Assembly: GCF_039839375.1 (NCBI RefSeq)
Contig: NZ_JBDOQU010000011.1
Coordinates: 62,001 to 126,000 of the forward strand
Direction: 5' to 3'
DNA length: 64,000 nucleotides
Source: JBDOQU01 sp039839375
GTDB lineage: Bacteria > Pseudomonadota > Alphaproteobacteria > DSM-16000 > Inquilinaceae
Position 1 is the stretch's first letter. The number at the start of each line of letters is the position of its first letter. The position numbers and the translations under genes were made by a program. Of this stretch, positions 26,016-36,187 are shown piece by piece. The notes under the pieces were generated by a model. The model was not told the origin of the DNA. It did no database searches and saw nothing but the letters and a program-made list of their open reading frames with translations.

Positions 26016-27329
26016 TCAGACGTAGCGGTTGACGATGTTCTCCAGCAGTTCCTGGCGGCCGGATTTCGGCGTCGGCCGGAGGTTTTCCTGTTCCGCATGG
26101 TCGGCGATGTCGGCCAGCGACTTGCCGCCGCCCATGATGTCACGCCCCAGCGGCCCGTCCCAGCCGGCGTACCGTTCATCCCGGAACCGGGCGAGATCGC
26201 CCTCTTCGATCATCTTCTCCGCCGCCAGGAGGCCGCGCGCCAGCGTATCCATGCCGCCGATATGGGCATAGAACAAATCTTCCGGATCAATTGATTGCCG
26301 CCTGATCTTGGCGTCGAAGTTGAAGCCGCCGGTGGTGAAGCCGCCGGCGTTCAGGATGTGATAGAGGGCGAGCGCCGCTTCGGCGGGATCGTTGGGGAAC
26401 TGGTCGGTGTCCCAGCCATTCTGCGGATCGCCCCGGTTGATGTCGAAGGAGCCCATCAGGTCGTTGGCGATCGCATAGACGATCTCATGCTCATAGGAAT
26501 GGCCGGCGAGCGTCGCGTGGTTGACCTCGATGTTCAGCTTCACCTCCCCCATCAGGTCGTATTTCTGAAGGAAGGCGTGGACGGTCGCGGAATCGTGGTC
26601 GTACTGGTGCTTGGTCGGCTCCATCGGCTTGGGCTCTATCAGGATCGCGCCCTTGAAGCCGATCTTGTGCTTGTGCTCGACGACCATGGAGAGGAAGCGG
26701 CCGAACTGGTCGACTTCCCGCTTCATGTCGGTGTTGAGGAGCGTGTCGTAACCCTCCCGGCCACCCCACAGAACGTAGTTCTCACCGTTCAGGCGGTGGG
26801 TGGTTTCCAGGATGTTGCGAACCTGGCCCGCGGCGAAGGCGAAGACCTCAGGATCGGGATTGGTTGCCGCCCCGGCCATGTAGCGCGGGTGGGAGAACAG
26901 ATTGGCGGTCCCCCACAGCAGCCGAACGCCGGTCCGCGCGATCTCCGCCTCCATCAGACCGGCGATGCGGTCGAGGTTGCGGCGGCCCTCCGCCAGCGTG
27001 TCGCCCAGCGGCACGGCGTCGACATCGTGGAAGCAGTAGAAGGGCGCGCCCAGCTTCTCGAAGAACTCAAACGCCACCTTCAGCTTGGCTTCGGCATGGG
27101 AAAGGTCGTCGGCCGCCTGCCAGGGGCGGTCGAGCGTGCCGGCGCCGAACATGTCCGCGCCGGGCCAGCAGAAGCTGTGCCAGTAGGCCACGGCGACGCG
27201 CAGATGGTCCTCCATCCGCTTGCCCATGACCATGCGGTCGGGATCGTAGAAGCGGAAAGCCAGAGGATCGCGCGATTCCGGACCCTTGTAGGCGATCTTT
27301 TCGACATTGGGAAAGAAGGGGGTGCTCAT
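26016..27329 (-). CDS. xylA: Xylose isomerase
   Basis: Interconverts D-xylose and D-xylulose in the cytosol with two divalent metals. The product of 437 residues is of the longer class II type. Motifs: FYCFHDVDAVPLG (catalytic His and Asp, about residues 99-111), VLWGGREGYDTLLNTD, GAILIEPKPMEPTKHQYD (metal-site Glu and Lys), NIEVNHATLAGHSYEHE and GSFDINRGDPQNGWDTDQFP. The C-terminus NIVNRYV is normal. It is the last gene of a seven-gene minus-strand pentose locus, 21 bp after xylB, and it converges on the binding-protein gene with a 15-bp gap. Confidence 0.98.
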   Translation of the reverse strand: MSTPFFPNVEKIAYKGPESRDPLAFRFYDPDRMVMGKRMEDHLRVAVAYWHSFCWPGADMFGAGTLDRPWQAADDLSHAEAKLKVAFEFFEKLGAPFYCFHDVDAVPLGDTLAEGRRNLDRIAGLMEAEIARTGVRLLWGTANLFSHPRYMAGAATNPDPEVFAFAAGQVRNILETTHRLNGENYVLWGGREGYDTLLNTDMKREVDQFGRFLSMVVEHKHKIGFKGAILIEPKPMEPTKHQYDHDSATVHAFLQKYDLMGEVKLNIEVNHATLAGHSYEHEIVYAIANDLMGSFDINRGDPQNGWDTDQFPNDPAEAALALYHILNAGGFTTGGFNFDAKIRRQSIDPEDLFYAHIGGMDTLARGLLAAEKMIEEGDLARFRDERYAGWDGPLGRDIMGGGKSLADIADHAEQENLRPTPKSGRQELLENIVNRYV

Positions 27330-27350
27330 GACAGCCTCGGTTGGGGGAGT

Positions 27351-28823
27351 TCAGATTGCGGCCGCGAAACGCGGCTTCAGGGCTCGGTAGAGGTCACGGA
27401 ACTCAGCCATGCGGCCGGCATAGCGGTCGACCAATGCCGGATCGGGGTCGATGGTGAAATCAACCGGAGGGGCGTGGCAGAGGGCGGCTGGGTCCTCGCC
27501 CGTGGCGGCCAGCCGACCCAGCCGGGCGGCGCCGAAGGCGGGGCCGAGATCGCCGCCCTTGTGATAGAGCAGCGGCCGGTCGAGCGCGGCGGCCAGGATG
27601 CGGCCCCAGAAGGGCGAGCGCGCGCCGCCGCCGATGACCGACAGCCGGTCGACGCTGGTTCCTGCCTGGATCAGGGCGTCCAGCCCGTCGGCGCAGGCGA
27701 AGGCGACGCCTTCCAGTACCGCCCGCGTCAGGTCGGCGCGGGAGGTTTCGTGGGTGATGCCGAAGAAAACACCGGTGGCGGAGGGATCGTTGTGGGGCGT
27801 CCGTTCGCCGGAAAGATAGGGCAGGAAGAGCAGCCGGCCGACATCGCGGTCCGCCGCCTCCGCTTCCGCCAACAGGGCGGCTTCGCTTTCCGCGCCCGTC
27901 GCGGCCCGGGCCCAGGAGAGGCAGGACGCCGCGCTCAACATCACCGACATCTGGTGCCAGGTGGCGGGCAGGCAATGGCAGAAGGCGTGAACCGCCTGTT
28001 CGGGGTTCGGGTGGAAGCCGTCATTGGCGGCGAACAGGACGCCCGACGTGCCGAGCGACAGGAAGGCGGAGCCGGGCTGGATGACGCCGACCCCGACTGC
28101 GCCCGCCGCATTGTCCCCCGCGCCGCCGGCGACCACGGCCGTCTCCGGCACGCCCCAGGTGCGCGCCACTTCCGGCAGCAGCGTTCCCGTGGGGTCGCTG
28201 CCTTCGAACAGTTCCGGCATCGCGGAAAGCTTCAGGCCGGTCGCCGCCAGCATGGCGTCCGACCAGCGTCGCGCGCCGACATCCAGCCACAGCGTCCCGG
28301 CGCTGTCGGACAGGTCCGAGGCATGGCGGCCGGTCATACGCAGGCGGAGATAATCCTTCGGCAACAGCACCTTGGCGGTGCGAGCGAAGATATCGGGTTC
28401 ATTCCTGGCGACCCACAGCAGCTTCGGCGCGGTGAAGCCCGGCATGGCGAGATTGCCGGTGATGGCGCGGGAGCGCGGCTCCCGCCTTTCAAGCTCCGCG
28501 CATTCCGCGCCGCTGCGTCCGTCATTCCACAGGATGGCGGGGCGCAGCGGCCGGTCTTCGGAATCCAGCAGCGTCGCGCCGTGCATCTGGCCGGACAGAC
28601 CGATCCCGCCGACGCCCGAAAGCTCCCTTCCCCGGCGGGATTTCAGCTCCGCCATCGCGGCGTCGGCGGCCCGCTGCCAATTGTCGGGATCCTGCTCCGA
28701 CCAGAGCGGATGGGGACGCGACACGCGGAGCGGCGCGGTCGCCTGGTCGACGATCGCCTGGTCGCCGTCGATCAGGACGACCTTGACGCCGGACGTGCCG
28801 AGATCGATGCCGAGATGGAACAA
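27351..28823 (-). CDS. xylB: Xylulokinase
   Basis: FGGY-family kinase that phosphorylates D-xylulose to xylulose 5-phosphate. The product of 490 residues shows the N-terminal phosphate motif LGIDLGTSGVKVVLID, GIGLSGQMHGATLLD (substrate-site Met-His), ILWNDGRS, then GGAGDNAAGAVGVGV with the catalytic Asp. The ATPase signature LSVIGGGARSPFWGRILA is near residue 398, followed by GAARLGRLA. It lies between the oxidoreductase gene and xylA in the same orientation with short gaps, so it is operonic. Confidence 0.96.
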   Translation of the reverse strand: MFHLGIDLGTSGVKVVLIDGDQAIVDQATAPLRVSRPHPLWSEQDPDNWQRAADAAMAELKSRRGRELSGVGGIGLSGQMHGATLLDSEDRPLRPAILWNDGRSGAECAELERREPRSRAITGNLAMPGFTAPKLLWVARNEPDIFARTAKVLLPKDYLRLRMTGRHASDLSDSAGTLWLDVGARRWSDAMLAATGLKLSAMPELFEGSDPTGTLLPEVARTWGVPETAVVAGGAGDNAAGAVGVGVIQPGSAFLSLGTSGVLFAANDGFHPNPEQAVHAFCHCLPATWHQMSVMLSAASCLSWARAATGAESEAALLAEAEAADRDVGRLLFLPYLSGERTPHNDPSATGVFFGITHETSRADLTRAVLEGVAFACADGLDALIQAGTSVDRLSVIGGGARSPFWGRILAAALDRPLLYHKGGDLGPAFGAARLGRLAATGEDPAALCHAPPVDFTIDPDPALVDRYAGRMAEFRDLYRALKPRFAAAI

Positions 28824-28850
28824 GGGCCGGTTCTCCGGAAACGGATCAGG

Positions 28851-30038
<1,188 letters not shown>

Positions 30039-30071
30039 CAATGCTCTCCCATCGTTTCTTGCAGCCGGCCC

Positions 30072-31127
30072 TCAGCCGATCCCCAGCATCCTGCGGTTGG
30101 CCGCTTCGTCCGTCCCAGAAGCGGCGAAATCGTCGAAGGCGCGGGCGGCGACGTTGATGATGTGCGCCTGGATGAAGTCCGCCCCCTCGGCGGCCCCCTG
30201 CTCGCTGTCCTTCAGGCAGCATTCCCATTCCAGCACCGCCCAGCCGTCGAAGCCGTGGCGGGTCAGCTTGGAGAAGATGGACGAGAAATCGACCTGCCCG
30301 TCGCCCAGAGAACGGAACCGCCCGGCGCGATCGGCCCACGACTGGAAGCCGGAATAGACACCCTGCCGGCCGGTCGGGTTGAACTCCGCATCCTTGACGT
30401 GGAACATCCTGATCCGGTCATGGTAGATATCGATATAGTCAAGATAATCAAGCTGTTGCAGGACGAAGTGGCTGGGATCATAGAGGATGTTGCAGCGCGG
30501 ATGGTTCTTCACCCGCTCAAGGAACATCTCGAACGTCGCGCCGTCGAAGAGGTCTTCGCCGGGATGGATTTCGTAGCAGAGATCGACCCCGGCCTCGTCG
30601 AAGGCGTTGAGGATCGGTGTCCAGCGGCGCGCCAGTTCGTCGAACGCCGTTTCGATCAGCCCCGGCGGCCGCTGCGGCCAGGGGTAGAGATAGGGCCAGG
30701 CGAGCGCGCCGGAGAAGGTGGCGTGCGCGGTCAGCCCGAGGTTCCGCGACGCCTTCGCCGCCTTCATGAGCTGGTCGACCGCCCATTCCTGCCGCGCCTT
30801 GGGATTGTTGTGGACGCTGGCTGGTGCAAAGCCGTCGAAGGCGGTGTCGTAGGCCGGGTGGACGGCGACGAGCTGGCCCTGAAGATGGGTCGAAAGCTCC
30901 GTCAGCTCGATATCGTGGGCGGCGAGGATGCCCTTCACCTCGTCGCAATAGGCCGTGCTTTCCGCGGCCTTGGCGAGGTCGAACAGCCGGCCGTCCCAGG
31001 ACGGGATCTGCACGCCCCTGTAGCCGTGTCCCGCCGCCCAGCCGGCGATGGAATCCAGGCTGTCGAACGGCGCTTCGTCGCCGGCGAACTGGGCGAGGAA
31101 GATCGCCGGTCCCTTGATCGTCTTCAT
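30072..31127 (-). CDS. Sugar phosphate isomerase/epimerase (xylose isomerase-like TIM barrel)
   Basis: AP-endonuclease-2-like TIM barrel enzyme of 351 residues. It has GVQIPSWDGRLFDLAKA near residue 40, ELTELSTHLQGQLVAVHPAYD, LCYEIHPGEDLFDGATF (first metal Glu), NILYDPSHFVLQQLDYLDYI (Asp/His), HVKDAEFNPTG and a final GWAVLEWECCL (last metal Glu). The family includes sugar epimerases and inosose/keto-sugar isomerases, and is often paired with a Gfo/Idh/MocA oxidoreductase as here (30 bp gap). It may extend the pentose locus to a second sugar or polyol; that is inference. Confidence 0.9.
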   Translation of the reverse strand: MKTIKGPAIFLAQFAGDEAPFDSLDSIAGWAAGHGYRGVQIPSWDGRLFDLAKAAESTAYCDEVKGILAAHDIELTELSTHLQGQLVAVHPAYDTAFDGFAPASVHNNPKARQEWAVDQLMKAAKASRNLGLTAHATFSGALAWPYLYPWPQRPPGLIETAFDELARRWTPILNAFDEAGVDLCYEIHPGEDLFDGATFEMFLERVKNHPRCNILYDPSHFVLQQLDYLDYIDIYHDRIRMFHVKDAEFNPTGRQGVYSGFQSWADRAGRFRSLGDGQVDFSSIFSKLTRHGFDGWAVLEWECCLKDSEQGAAEGADFIQAHIINVAARAFDDFAASGTDEAANRRMLGIG

Positions 31128-31197
31128 GAAGCTTCTTCCGGTATGCGTGGTCTCGGGGTGGGGAGACGGCGACTGCCGCCTCCCCCTTCCCTTCGGA

Positions 31198-32154
31198 TCA
31201 GAACGGCGAGTCGGGGTAGTAGTACTGCTCGGCGTTCTCAGGCGTGATCAGCGGCGAGGCCAGGATGTATTCGCCCTCGATCGGCACGCCGGCGGTGTAT
31301 TTCAGCGCCGTCACCTGGATCGCGGTGGCGATCATCGCGGGCGGGTACAGCACGTCGACAGGAGTCAACTCATTGCCTTCCATCACCCGCTCGATCATCT
31401 GCTTCATGCCGGCGCCGCCGACGATGAACATCTCGTCGGTGCGGTCGGCCTGGCGGACGGCCTCGATGACGCCGAGCGCGATGTCGTCGTCCTGCGCCCA
31501 GACGGCGTCGATCTCAGGGAACTGGGACAGGAAGTCCTGCATCACCTCGAACCCGTCATCGCGGTTCCAGTTGGCGTACTCCATGCCCAGCACCTCGATG
31601 TCGGTGCCCTCGATCACCTCCATGAATGCATCCACGCGCTGATTGTCGACGACGGTCGGGATGCCCCGCAGCACGACGATCTTGCCCTGGCCGCCCAGTT
31701 CCCCGGCGATATATTCGGCGGACACGCGGCCCATTTCTGGGTTGTTGCCGGCGACGTAGACATCCTCGATCCCCTCCCGCGTCAGGCCGCGGTCGACGAC
31801 GGTGATGAAGGCGCCGGATTCCTTGACCCGCGCGACCGGCCCGGTCAGCGGGTCGGATTCGAACGGCAGGATGACCAGCGCGTCGATCTGGTGGATCGCC
31901 ACCATGTCCTCAAGGTCGTTGACCTGCTGGGACGCGTCGGGCGCGGCCGACAGCACGAACTCCAGGTTCGGATGCTGTTCCGACAAGCTGTCGATCGCTT
32001 CCTGTGCATGGTAGTTCACGCCGCCGGTCCAGCCATGGGTGGCGGCGGGGATGGAGACGCCGATCGTCACCGTCTCCTCCTGGGCGACGGCCGCGCCCGA
32101 CCAGGCGAGGCCGCCGACAATGGCCGCCATCGCGGCCCGTTTCATGGTGATCAT
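31198..32154 (-). CDS. Sugar ABC transporter substrate-binding protein (ribose/xylose type)
   Basis: Periplasmic binding protein of 318 residues with signal peptide MKRAAMAAIVGGLAWSGAAVA cut in AVAQEE. Peripla_BP_4/RbsB-like features are VTIGVSIPAATHGWTGGVNY, IDALVILPFESDPL, FITVVDRGLTREG, IVVLRGIPTVVDNQRVDAFM, AVWAQDDDIALGVIEAV and FIVGGAGMKQMIERVMEG. The first ATG (32154) has GGGAGGAA upstream; a second one at 32145 would also give a full signal peptide. It is encoded between the permease and the epimerase gene. The sequence alone does not distinguish xylose from ribose or another pentose. Confidence 0.93.
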   Translation of the reverse strand: MITMKRAAMAAIVGGLAWSGAAVAQEETVTIGVSIPAATHGWTGGVNYHAQEAIDSLSEQHPNLEFVLSAAPDASQQVNDLEDMVAIHQIDALVILPFESDPLTGPVARVKESGAFITVVDRGLTREGIEDVYVAGNNPEMGRVSAEYIAGELGGQGKIVVLRGIPTVVDNQRVDAFMEVIEGTDIEVLGMEYANWNRDDGFEVMQDFLSQFPEIDAVWAQDDDIALGVIEAVRQADRTDEMFIVGGAGMKQMIERVMEGNELTPVDVLYPPAMIATAIQVTALKYTAGVPIEGEYILASPLITPENAEQYYYPDSPF

Positions 32155-32243
32155 CTGATAGTTCCTCCCTCTTCTTATCCAGTTGGTTACGGATGCGTTG
32201 GCGTTGCGGGCGGGTTGCGCCGGGGCGGTCCCGTCCTGGTGGT

Positions 32244-33245
32244 TTAGCGGCTGGCCGCCTTGCCGCGTTGGAGCAGCACGGCGACGATGATGATGACGCC
32301 CTGGATCGCCCCGTTGAGGTAGGGGCTGATCGCTTCGGTCAGGTTCAGCAGATTGTCGATCAGGCTGAGGATCAGGACGCCGACGACGGTGCCCCAGACC
32401 CGGCCGTAGCCGCCCTTCAGCACCGTGCCGCCGATGATGACGGCGGCGATGGCCTCAAGCTCCCAAAGGACGCCGGTCGAGGCCGAGGCCGATCCCAGGC
32501 GCGGCACGTAGACGATGGTCGCCATGGCGACGCAGAGGCCCTGGAGGATGTAGGTCAGCGTCCGGACGTTATCGACATGGATGGCGGAGTAGCGGGCCAC
32601 CTGCTCGTTCGAGCCGATGGCCGAGCAGTGACGGCCGAACCGGGTCCGCGTCATCGCGATCTCCCCCAGGATCGCCACCACCGCGAAGACGATGATCGGG
32701 TAGGGCACGCCCAGGATGCCGTCATAGTAGACCGGCCGGTAGGTCTCCCTCACCTCGAAGGCCAGGGACAGCGTACCGCCGTCTGCCATGTAGGTGACGA
32801 GCGACCGGAAGATGCCCATCGTCCCCAGTGTGACGATGAACGCCTCTATCTTGCCCCGCGTGGTCACCAGCCCGTTGATCGACCCGGCGACGAAGCCGAG
32901 CGCGAGGGAGGCCAGGATCCCGACCATCACGGTCGACCAGCCCGGTCCCATGCCGACCATCACCGCGTTCATGACGACGATCATGACGCCGGAGATGAAC
33001 GCCGCCATCGAGCCGACGGAAAGGTCCAGCCCGCCGGAGGTGATGACGAAGGTGGCGCCCACGGCGATGATGCCGATGAAGGCGCTGCGAGTCAGGATAT
33101 TGGTGATGTTGGCGTAGCTGAGGAAGGCCGGATGCATGGCCGCGCCCAGCAGGACCAGCAGGAGGAGCGCCAGCAGGGGGCCGTATACCTTCAGGTCGAA
33201 GGACCAGCCCTTCCGCTTGCCTCCGTTAAGCGTAAGCGACGGCAT
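32244..33245 (-). CDS. Sugar ABC transporter permease (RbsC/XylH type)
   Basis: Inner-membrane permease of 333 residues, BPD_transp_2 family. About 9-10 membrane segments are visible. Signatures are ANITNILTRSAFIGIIAVGA, FVITSGGLDLSVGSMAAF (the family signature, about residues 65-82), FIVTLGTMGIFRSLVTYM, the EAA-like ATPase contact loop GRHCSAIGSNEQVARYS, and IIGGTVLKGGYGRVWGTVVG near the end. Its start overlaps the ATPase gene by 20 bp, showing translational coupling. It presumably forms a dimer at the core of the pentose importer. Confidence 0.95.
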   Translation of the reverse strand: MPSLTLNGGKRKGWSFDLKVYGPLLALLLLVLLGAAMHPAFLSYANITNILTRSAFIGIIAVGATFVITSGGLDLSVGSMAAFISGVMIVVMNAVMVGMGPGWSTVMVGILASLALGFVAGSINGLVTTRGKIEAFIVTLGTMGIFRSLVTYMADGGTLSLAFEVRETYRPVYYDGILGVPYPIIVFAVVAILGEIAMTRTRFGRHCSAIGSNEQVARYSAIHVDNVRTLTYILQGLCVAMATIVYVPRLGSASASTGVLWELEAIAAVIIGGTVLKGGYGRVWGTVVGVLILSLIDNLLNLTEAISPYLNGAIQGVIIIVAVLLQRGKAASR

Positions 33246-34752
33246 CCTTGCGCCCCCCTTTCAAGCCCGTGGCGTAGCGCACGATTTCCTGTTCCTCGAT
33301 TTCGGCTCCCGTCAGCTCTCCGGTTATGCGCCCTTCGCGCATCACCAGGACGCGGTGGCAGAGGCCGATGATCTCCTGCATCTCCGACGAAATGACGATG
33401 CAGGACTTTCCTTCCTCCACCAGCCGATGGATGAAGCCGTAGATCTGCTGCTTGGTGCCGATGTCGATGCCGCGCGTCGGTTCGTCGATGATGACGATCT
33501 CCGGCTCCACCTGCATGGTCTTTGCCAGAAGCAGCTTCTGCTGGTTGCCGCCGCTGAGATTGCCGGCCAGCATCTCCCGGTTATTGACGCGGATGTCGAA
33601 ATCGCCGATCGCGCGGTCCAGCGCCGCCTCCTCCGCCTTCCGGTCGATCAGCACGCGGGAGAAGCGGTCGAGCGCCAGCAGGGTCACGTTGGGGCGCAAC
33701 TGCATGTTGAGCAGCAGGCCCCTGCCCTTGCGGTCTTCCGTCAGATAGACGATGCCGGCCTTCGCTGCGTCCTTCGGGGAGTGGATGGCAACCGGCCGGC
33801 CGTGCCGGCGGATGGTGGGATGGCCGTGGGGGCGCAGGCCCATCAGCCCTTCCATCAATTCGGTGCGGCCCGCGCCGATCAGCCCGGCGAAGCCCAGCAC
33901 CTCGCCCCGCCGCAGCTTGAAGGAGGCGTCCGCCACGCGGCCGGGGACCGACAGGTTCTCGACTTCCAGCACGATGTCGTCGCCCGTGGGCGCCGGCGTC
34001 TTGGAGCCGAACATGTCCGAGACGTCGCGCCCGACCATGAGCTGCGCCATCTGGTCTTCCGACAGGTCGGACACCGGCTCCGTCGCGATCCAGCGTCCGT
34101 CGCGCAGGACCGTGACGCGGTCGGCGATCGTCTTCACCTCGTCCAGCTTGTGGGAGGTATAGACGATGGTGACGCCCTGTTCCTTCAGCCGGCGGATCAG
34201 CCGGAACAGCACGGAGGATTCCGAAGGGGTGAGGACGGCCGTCGGCTCATCCATGATCAGGATGCGGGCGTCGCGAGAGACGGCCTTGGCGATCTCCACC
34301 ATCTGCTTGTCGGAGACGGCGAGGTCCGAGACGCGGTCGTCGGGATGGATATTGGCCTCAAGCTCCGCCATCACCTCCGCGGTGCGCCGGCGCATCGCGC
34401 GCTTGTCCAGCAGCGGGCCGCGATGCAGCTCACGGCCCAGGAAGACGTTCTCCTCCACCGTCAACTGCTCGGCCAGGCTGAATTCCTGATGGATGAGGAC
34501 GATGCCCAGATTCTCCCCGACCTCGCTGTCGGGTATCGTCACCTGTTGTCCGTCGAGCGTAAGGGTTCCGGAGGTCGGCTGTTCGAAACCCGAAAGGATC
34601 TTCATCAGGGTGGATTTGCCGGCCCCGTTCTCCCCGATCAGGGCGTGGACCTCGCCGGGTTCCAGCGTCAGCCCGATATCGAACAGCACCTGCACGGGCC
34701 CGAAGCTCTTGCAGAGACGGTCGACGGCCAGAATGGGGCTTGTGGCGCCCAT
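33226..34752 (-). CDS. Sugar ABC transporter ATP-binding protein (two ABC domains, RbsA/XylG type)
   Basis: Cytosolic ATPase of 508 residues with tandem ABC modules. The first has Walker A GENGAGKSTLMKIL and signature/Walker B around AVSDKQMVEIAKAVSRDARILIMDEP. The second has a degenerate Walker A (GFAGLIGAGRTELMEGLMGL), signature LSGGNQQKLLLAK and Walker B VIIDEPTRGIDIG, the usual asymmetry of sugar-type proteins. The start is set at 34752, where AGGGAG lies 5-6 nt upstream; 12 more codons are open upstream. It is the first gene of the pentose operon, reading away from the ROK regulator. Confidence 0.95.
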   Translation of the reverse strand: MGATSPILAVDRLCKSFGPVQVLFDIGLTLEPGEVHALIGENGAGKSTLMKILSGFEQPTSGTLTLDGQQVTIPDSEVGENLGIVLIHQEFSLAEQLTVEENVFLGRELHRGPLLDKRAMRRRTAEVMAELEANIHPDDRVSDLAVSDKQMVEIAKAVSRDARILIMDEPTAVLTPSESSVLFRLIRRLKEQGVTIVYTSHKLDEVKTIADRVTVLRDGRWIATEPVSDLSEDQMAQLMVGRDVSDMFGSKTPAPTGDDIVLEVENLSVPGRVADASFKLRRGEVLGFAGLIGAGRTELMEGLMGLRPHGHPTIRRHGRPVAIHSPKDAAKAGIVYLTEDRKGRGLLLNMQLRPNVTLLALDRFSRVLIDRKAEEAALDRAIGDFDIRVNNREMLAGNLSGGNQQKLLLAKTMQVEPEIVIIDEPTRGIDIGTKQQIYGFIHRLVEEGKSCIVISSEMQEIIGLCHRVLVMREGRITGELTGAEIEEQEIVRYATGLKGGRKDAVAYA

Positions 34753-34833
34753 GGGTCTCCCTGGTTCCTCCCAAATTTCCAGCCCCACCCCTTCGCGGCG
34801 GAACCGATCACCGGTTGCCCCGGCGTTGAAATG

Positions 34834-34856
34834 ATTAGCTAGACCCTCAAACTAAT
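34834..34856. promoter_or_regulatory. Putative operator between the pentose operon and the ROK regulator
   Basis: Inverted repeat ATTAG-N13-CTAAT in an AT-rich stretch of an otherwise GC-rich 205-bp divergent gap. It is placed about 80 bp from the ABC gene start and 100 bp from the regulator start, as expected for a ROK/XylR-type repressor site. Assigned by eye only. Confidence 0.4.
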
Positions 34857-34957
34857 TTGATGGTATCGAACTCCCAGACGGTGCGTCAAGCCGACACGCC
34901 GGCACGATCCAAATGTGGGTCGCCCGCCTTCGCGGCCGACACCCGGGAATCCGCACG

Positions 34958-36112
34958 ATGATGGCCAGACGGCTCAACTCCGCCTGGATTCGTAAGGTCA
35001 ACGCCTCGCGTTTGTTCCACGCGCTGCGTGAACGGCCGAACAGTTCCCAGCGACAGCTCGGCCTCGTCACCGGGCTGGACAAGGCCACCATATCCACGGT
35101 CATCGCGCAACTGACACGTGACGGGCTGGTGGAGCGCACGGAGCGGACCTCCGGCCGCCGCGCCGGCCGTCCGGAGATGGGGCTGCGCATTCCTGAATCG
35201 GCCGGAATCCTGCTGGGCGTCCGGCTGGAGCCGACCGGCATAGATGTCGTCGCCGCGGACATGACAGGTCGCCTGCTGGACCGCGAACGCGCGCCTGGCA
35301 CCCGCGACCTGGACCAGGCGCTGGACCGGCTGCACGACGTCGTGCTGAAGCTGGAGGGAAGGCTGAAGGGCGTCCCCCATCGCGGCATCGGCGTCTGCAT
35401 ACCGGGGCTGGTCGAACGGTCGGGCCATCTGGTGTTCGCGCCCAACCTGCAATGGCGGGACGTGCCGATCACCACACGGCTGCGGGCGCTGTTCGACATC
35501 CCGGTCACGGTGGAGAACGACACCAAGGCCGCCGCGATCGCCGAACGGCTGTTCGGCACCTGCCGGAACGTGGACGACTTCATCTATCTGGCCGCCCAGT
35601 CGGGCGTCGGCGGCGCGCTGTTCCTGCGCGGGCAGCTCTACCGCGGGGCCAGCGGGCTGGCCGGCGAGATCGGGCACATGAACATCGTGGCGGACGGCCG
35701 CCAATGCGGCTGCGGCGCCCATGGCTGCCTGGAGGCCTATGTCTCCGAGACCGCCATCCTGGCGCGGCTGGGGGAGCGGGACCTGAAATATGACGATCTT
35801 ACCCATGTGGCGGCGGCGGCGCGCGGCGGCGACCGGGTGGTGACCGCCCTTCTGGACGAAACCGGCGGCTATCTGGCGCTGGCGCTGTCCGGCCTGGTCA
35901 ACACGCTGAACCCGACGCATATCGTGCTGGGCGGCAATCTGGCGATCGTGGCCGATTTCATCGTGCCGGCGACCCAGCGCGACCTGGAGCGGCTGGCGCT
36001 GAAACCGCTGCAACGGGACGTGGAGATATCGATTTCCCCCCTGGGCGCGGATTCCGTCGCCATGGGCGGGGTGGCGCTGGCGCTGGAGACCTTCCTGGAA
36101 TCGACGCCGTGA
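34958..36112 (+). CDS. ROK-family transcriptional repressor (XylR/NagC-like)
   Basis: Likely sugar-responsive repressor of the divergent pentose operon, 384 residues. N-terminal winged helix (about 15-75): RQLGLVTGLDKATISTVIAQLTRDGLVERT. The ROK domain follows: HRGIGVCIPGLVERSGHLVF, TVENDTKAAAIAERLFG, GVGGALFLRGQLYRGASGLAGEIGHMNI, and the zinc-binding cluster CGCGAHGCLEAY characteristic of regulators. The DxGxT phosphate motif of ROK kinases is not evident, consistent with a non-catalytic regulator. The start is taken at ATG 34958; the frame is open to ATG 34913, but those residues are not regulator-like. Confidence 0.92.
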   Translation: MMARRLNSAWIRKVNASRLFHALRERPNSSQRQLGLVTGLDKATISTVIAQLTRDGLVERTERTSGRRAGRPEMGLRIPESAGILLGVRLEPTGIDVVAADMTGRLLDRERAPGTRDLDQALDRLHDVVLKLEGRLKGVPHRGIGVCIPGLVERSGHLVFAPNLQWRDVPITTRLRALFDIPVTVENDTKAAAIAERLFGTCRNVDDFIYLAAQSGVGGALFLRGQLYRGASGLAGEIGHMNIVADGRQCGCGAHGCLEAYVSETAILARLGERDLKYDDLTHVAAAARGGDRVVTALLDETGGYLALALSGLVNTLNPTHIVLGGNLAIVADFIVPATQRDLERLALKPLQRDVEISISPLGADSVAMGGVALALETFLESTP

Positions 36113-36187
36113 TCCCGTCGCGATCACGAGTCCAGTCCTCAGTTTGAATTTCGGCTGTGGGTGAAGAGCGGACTTGCCGCTTAATCT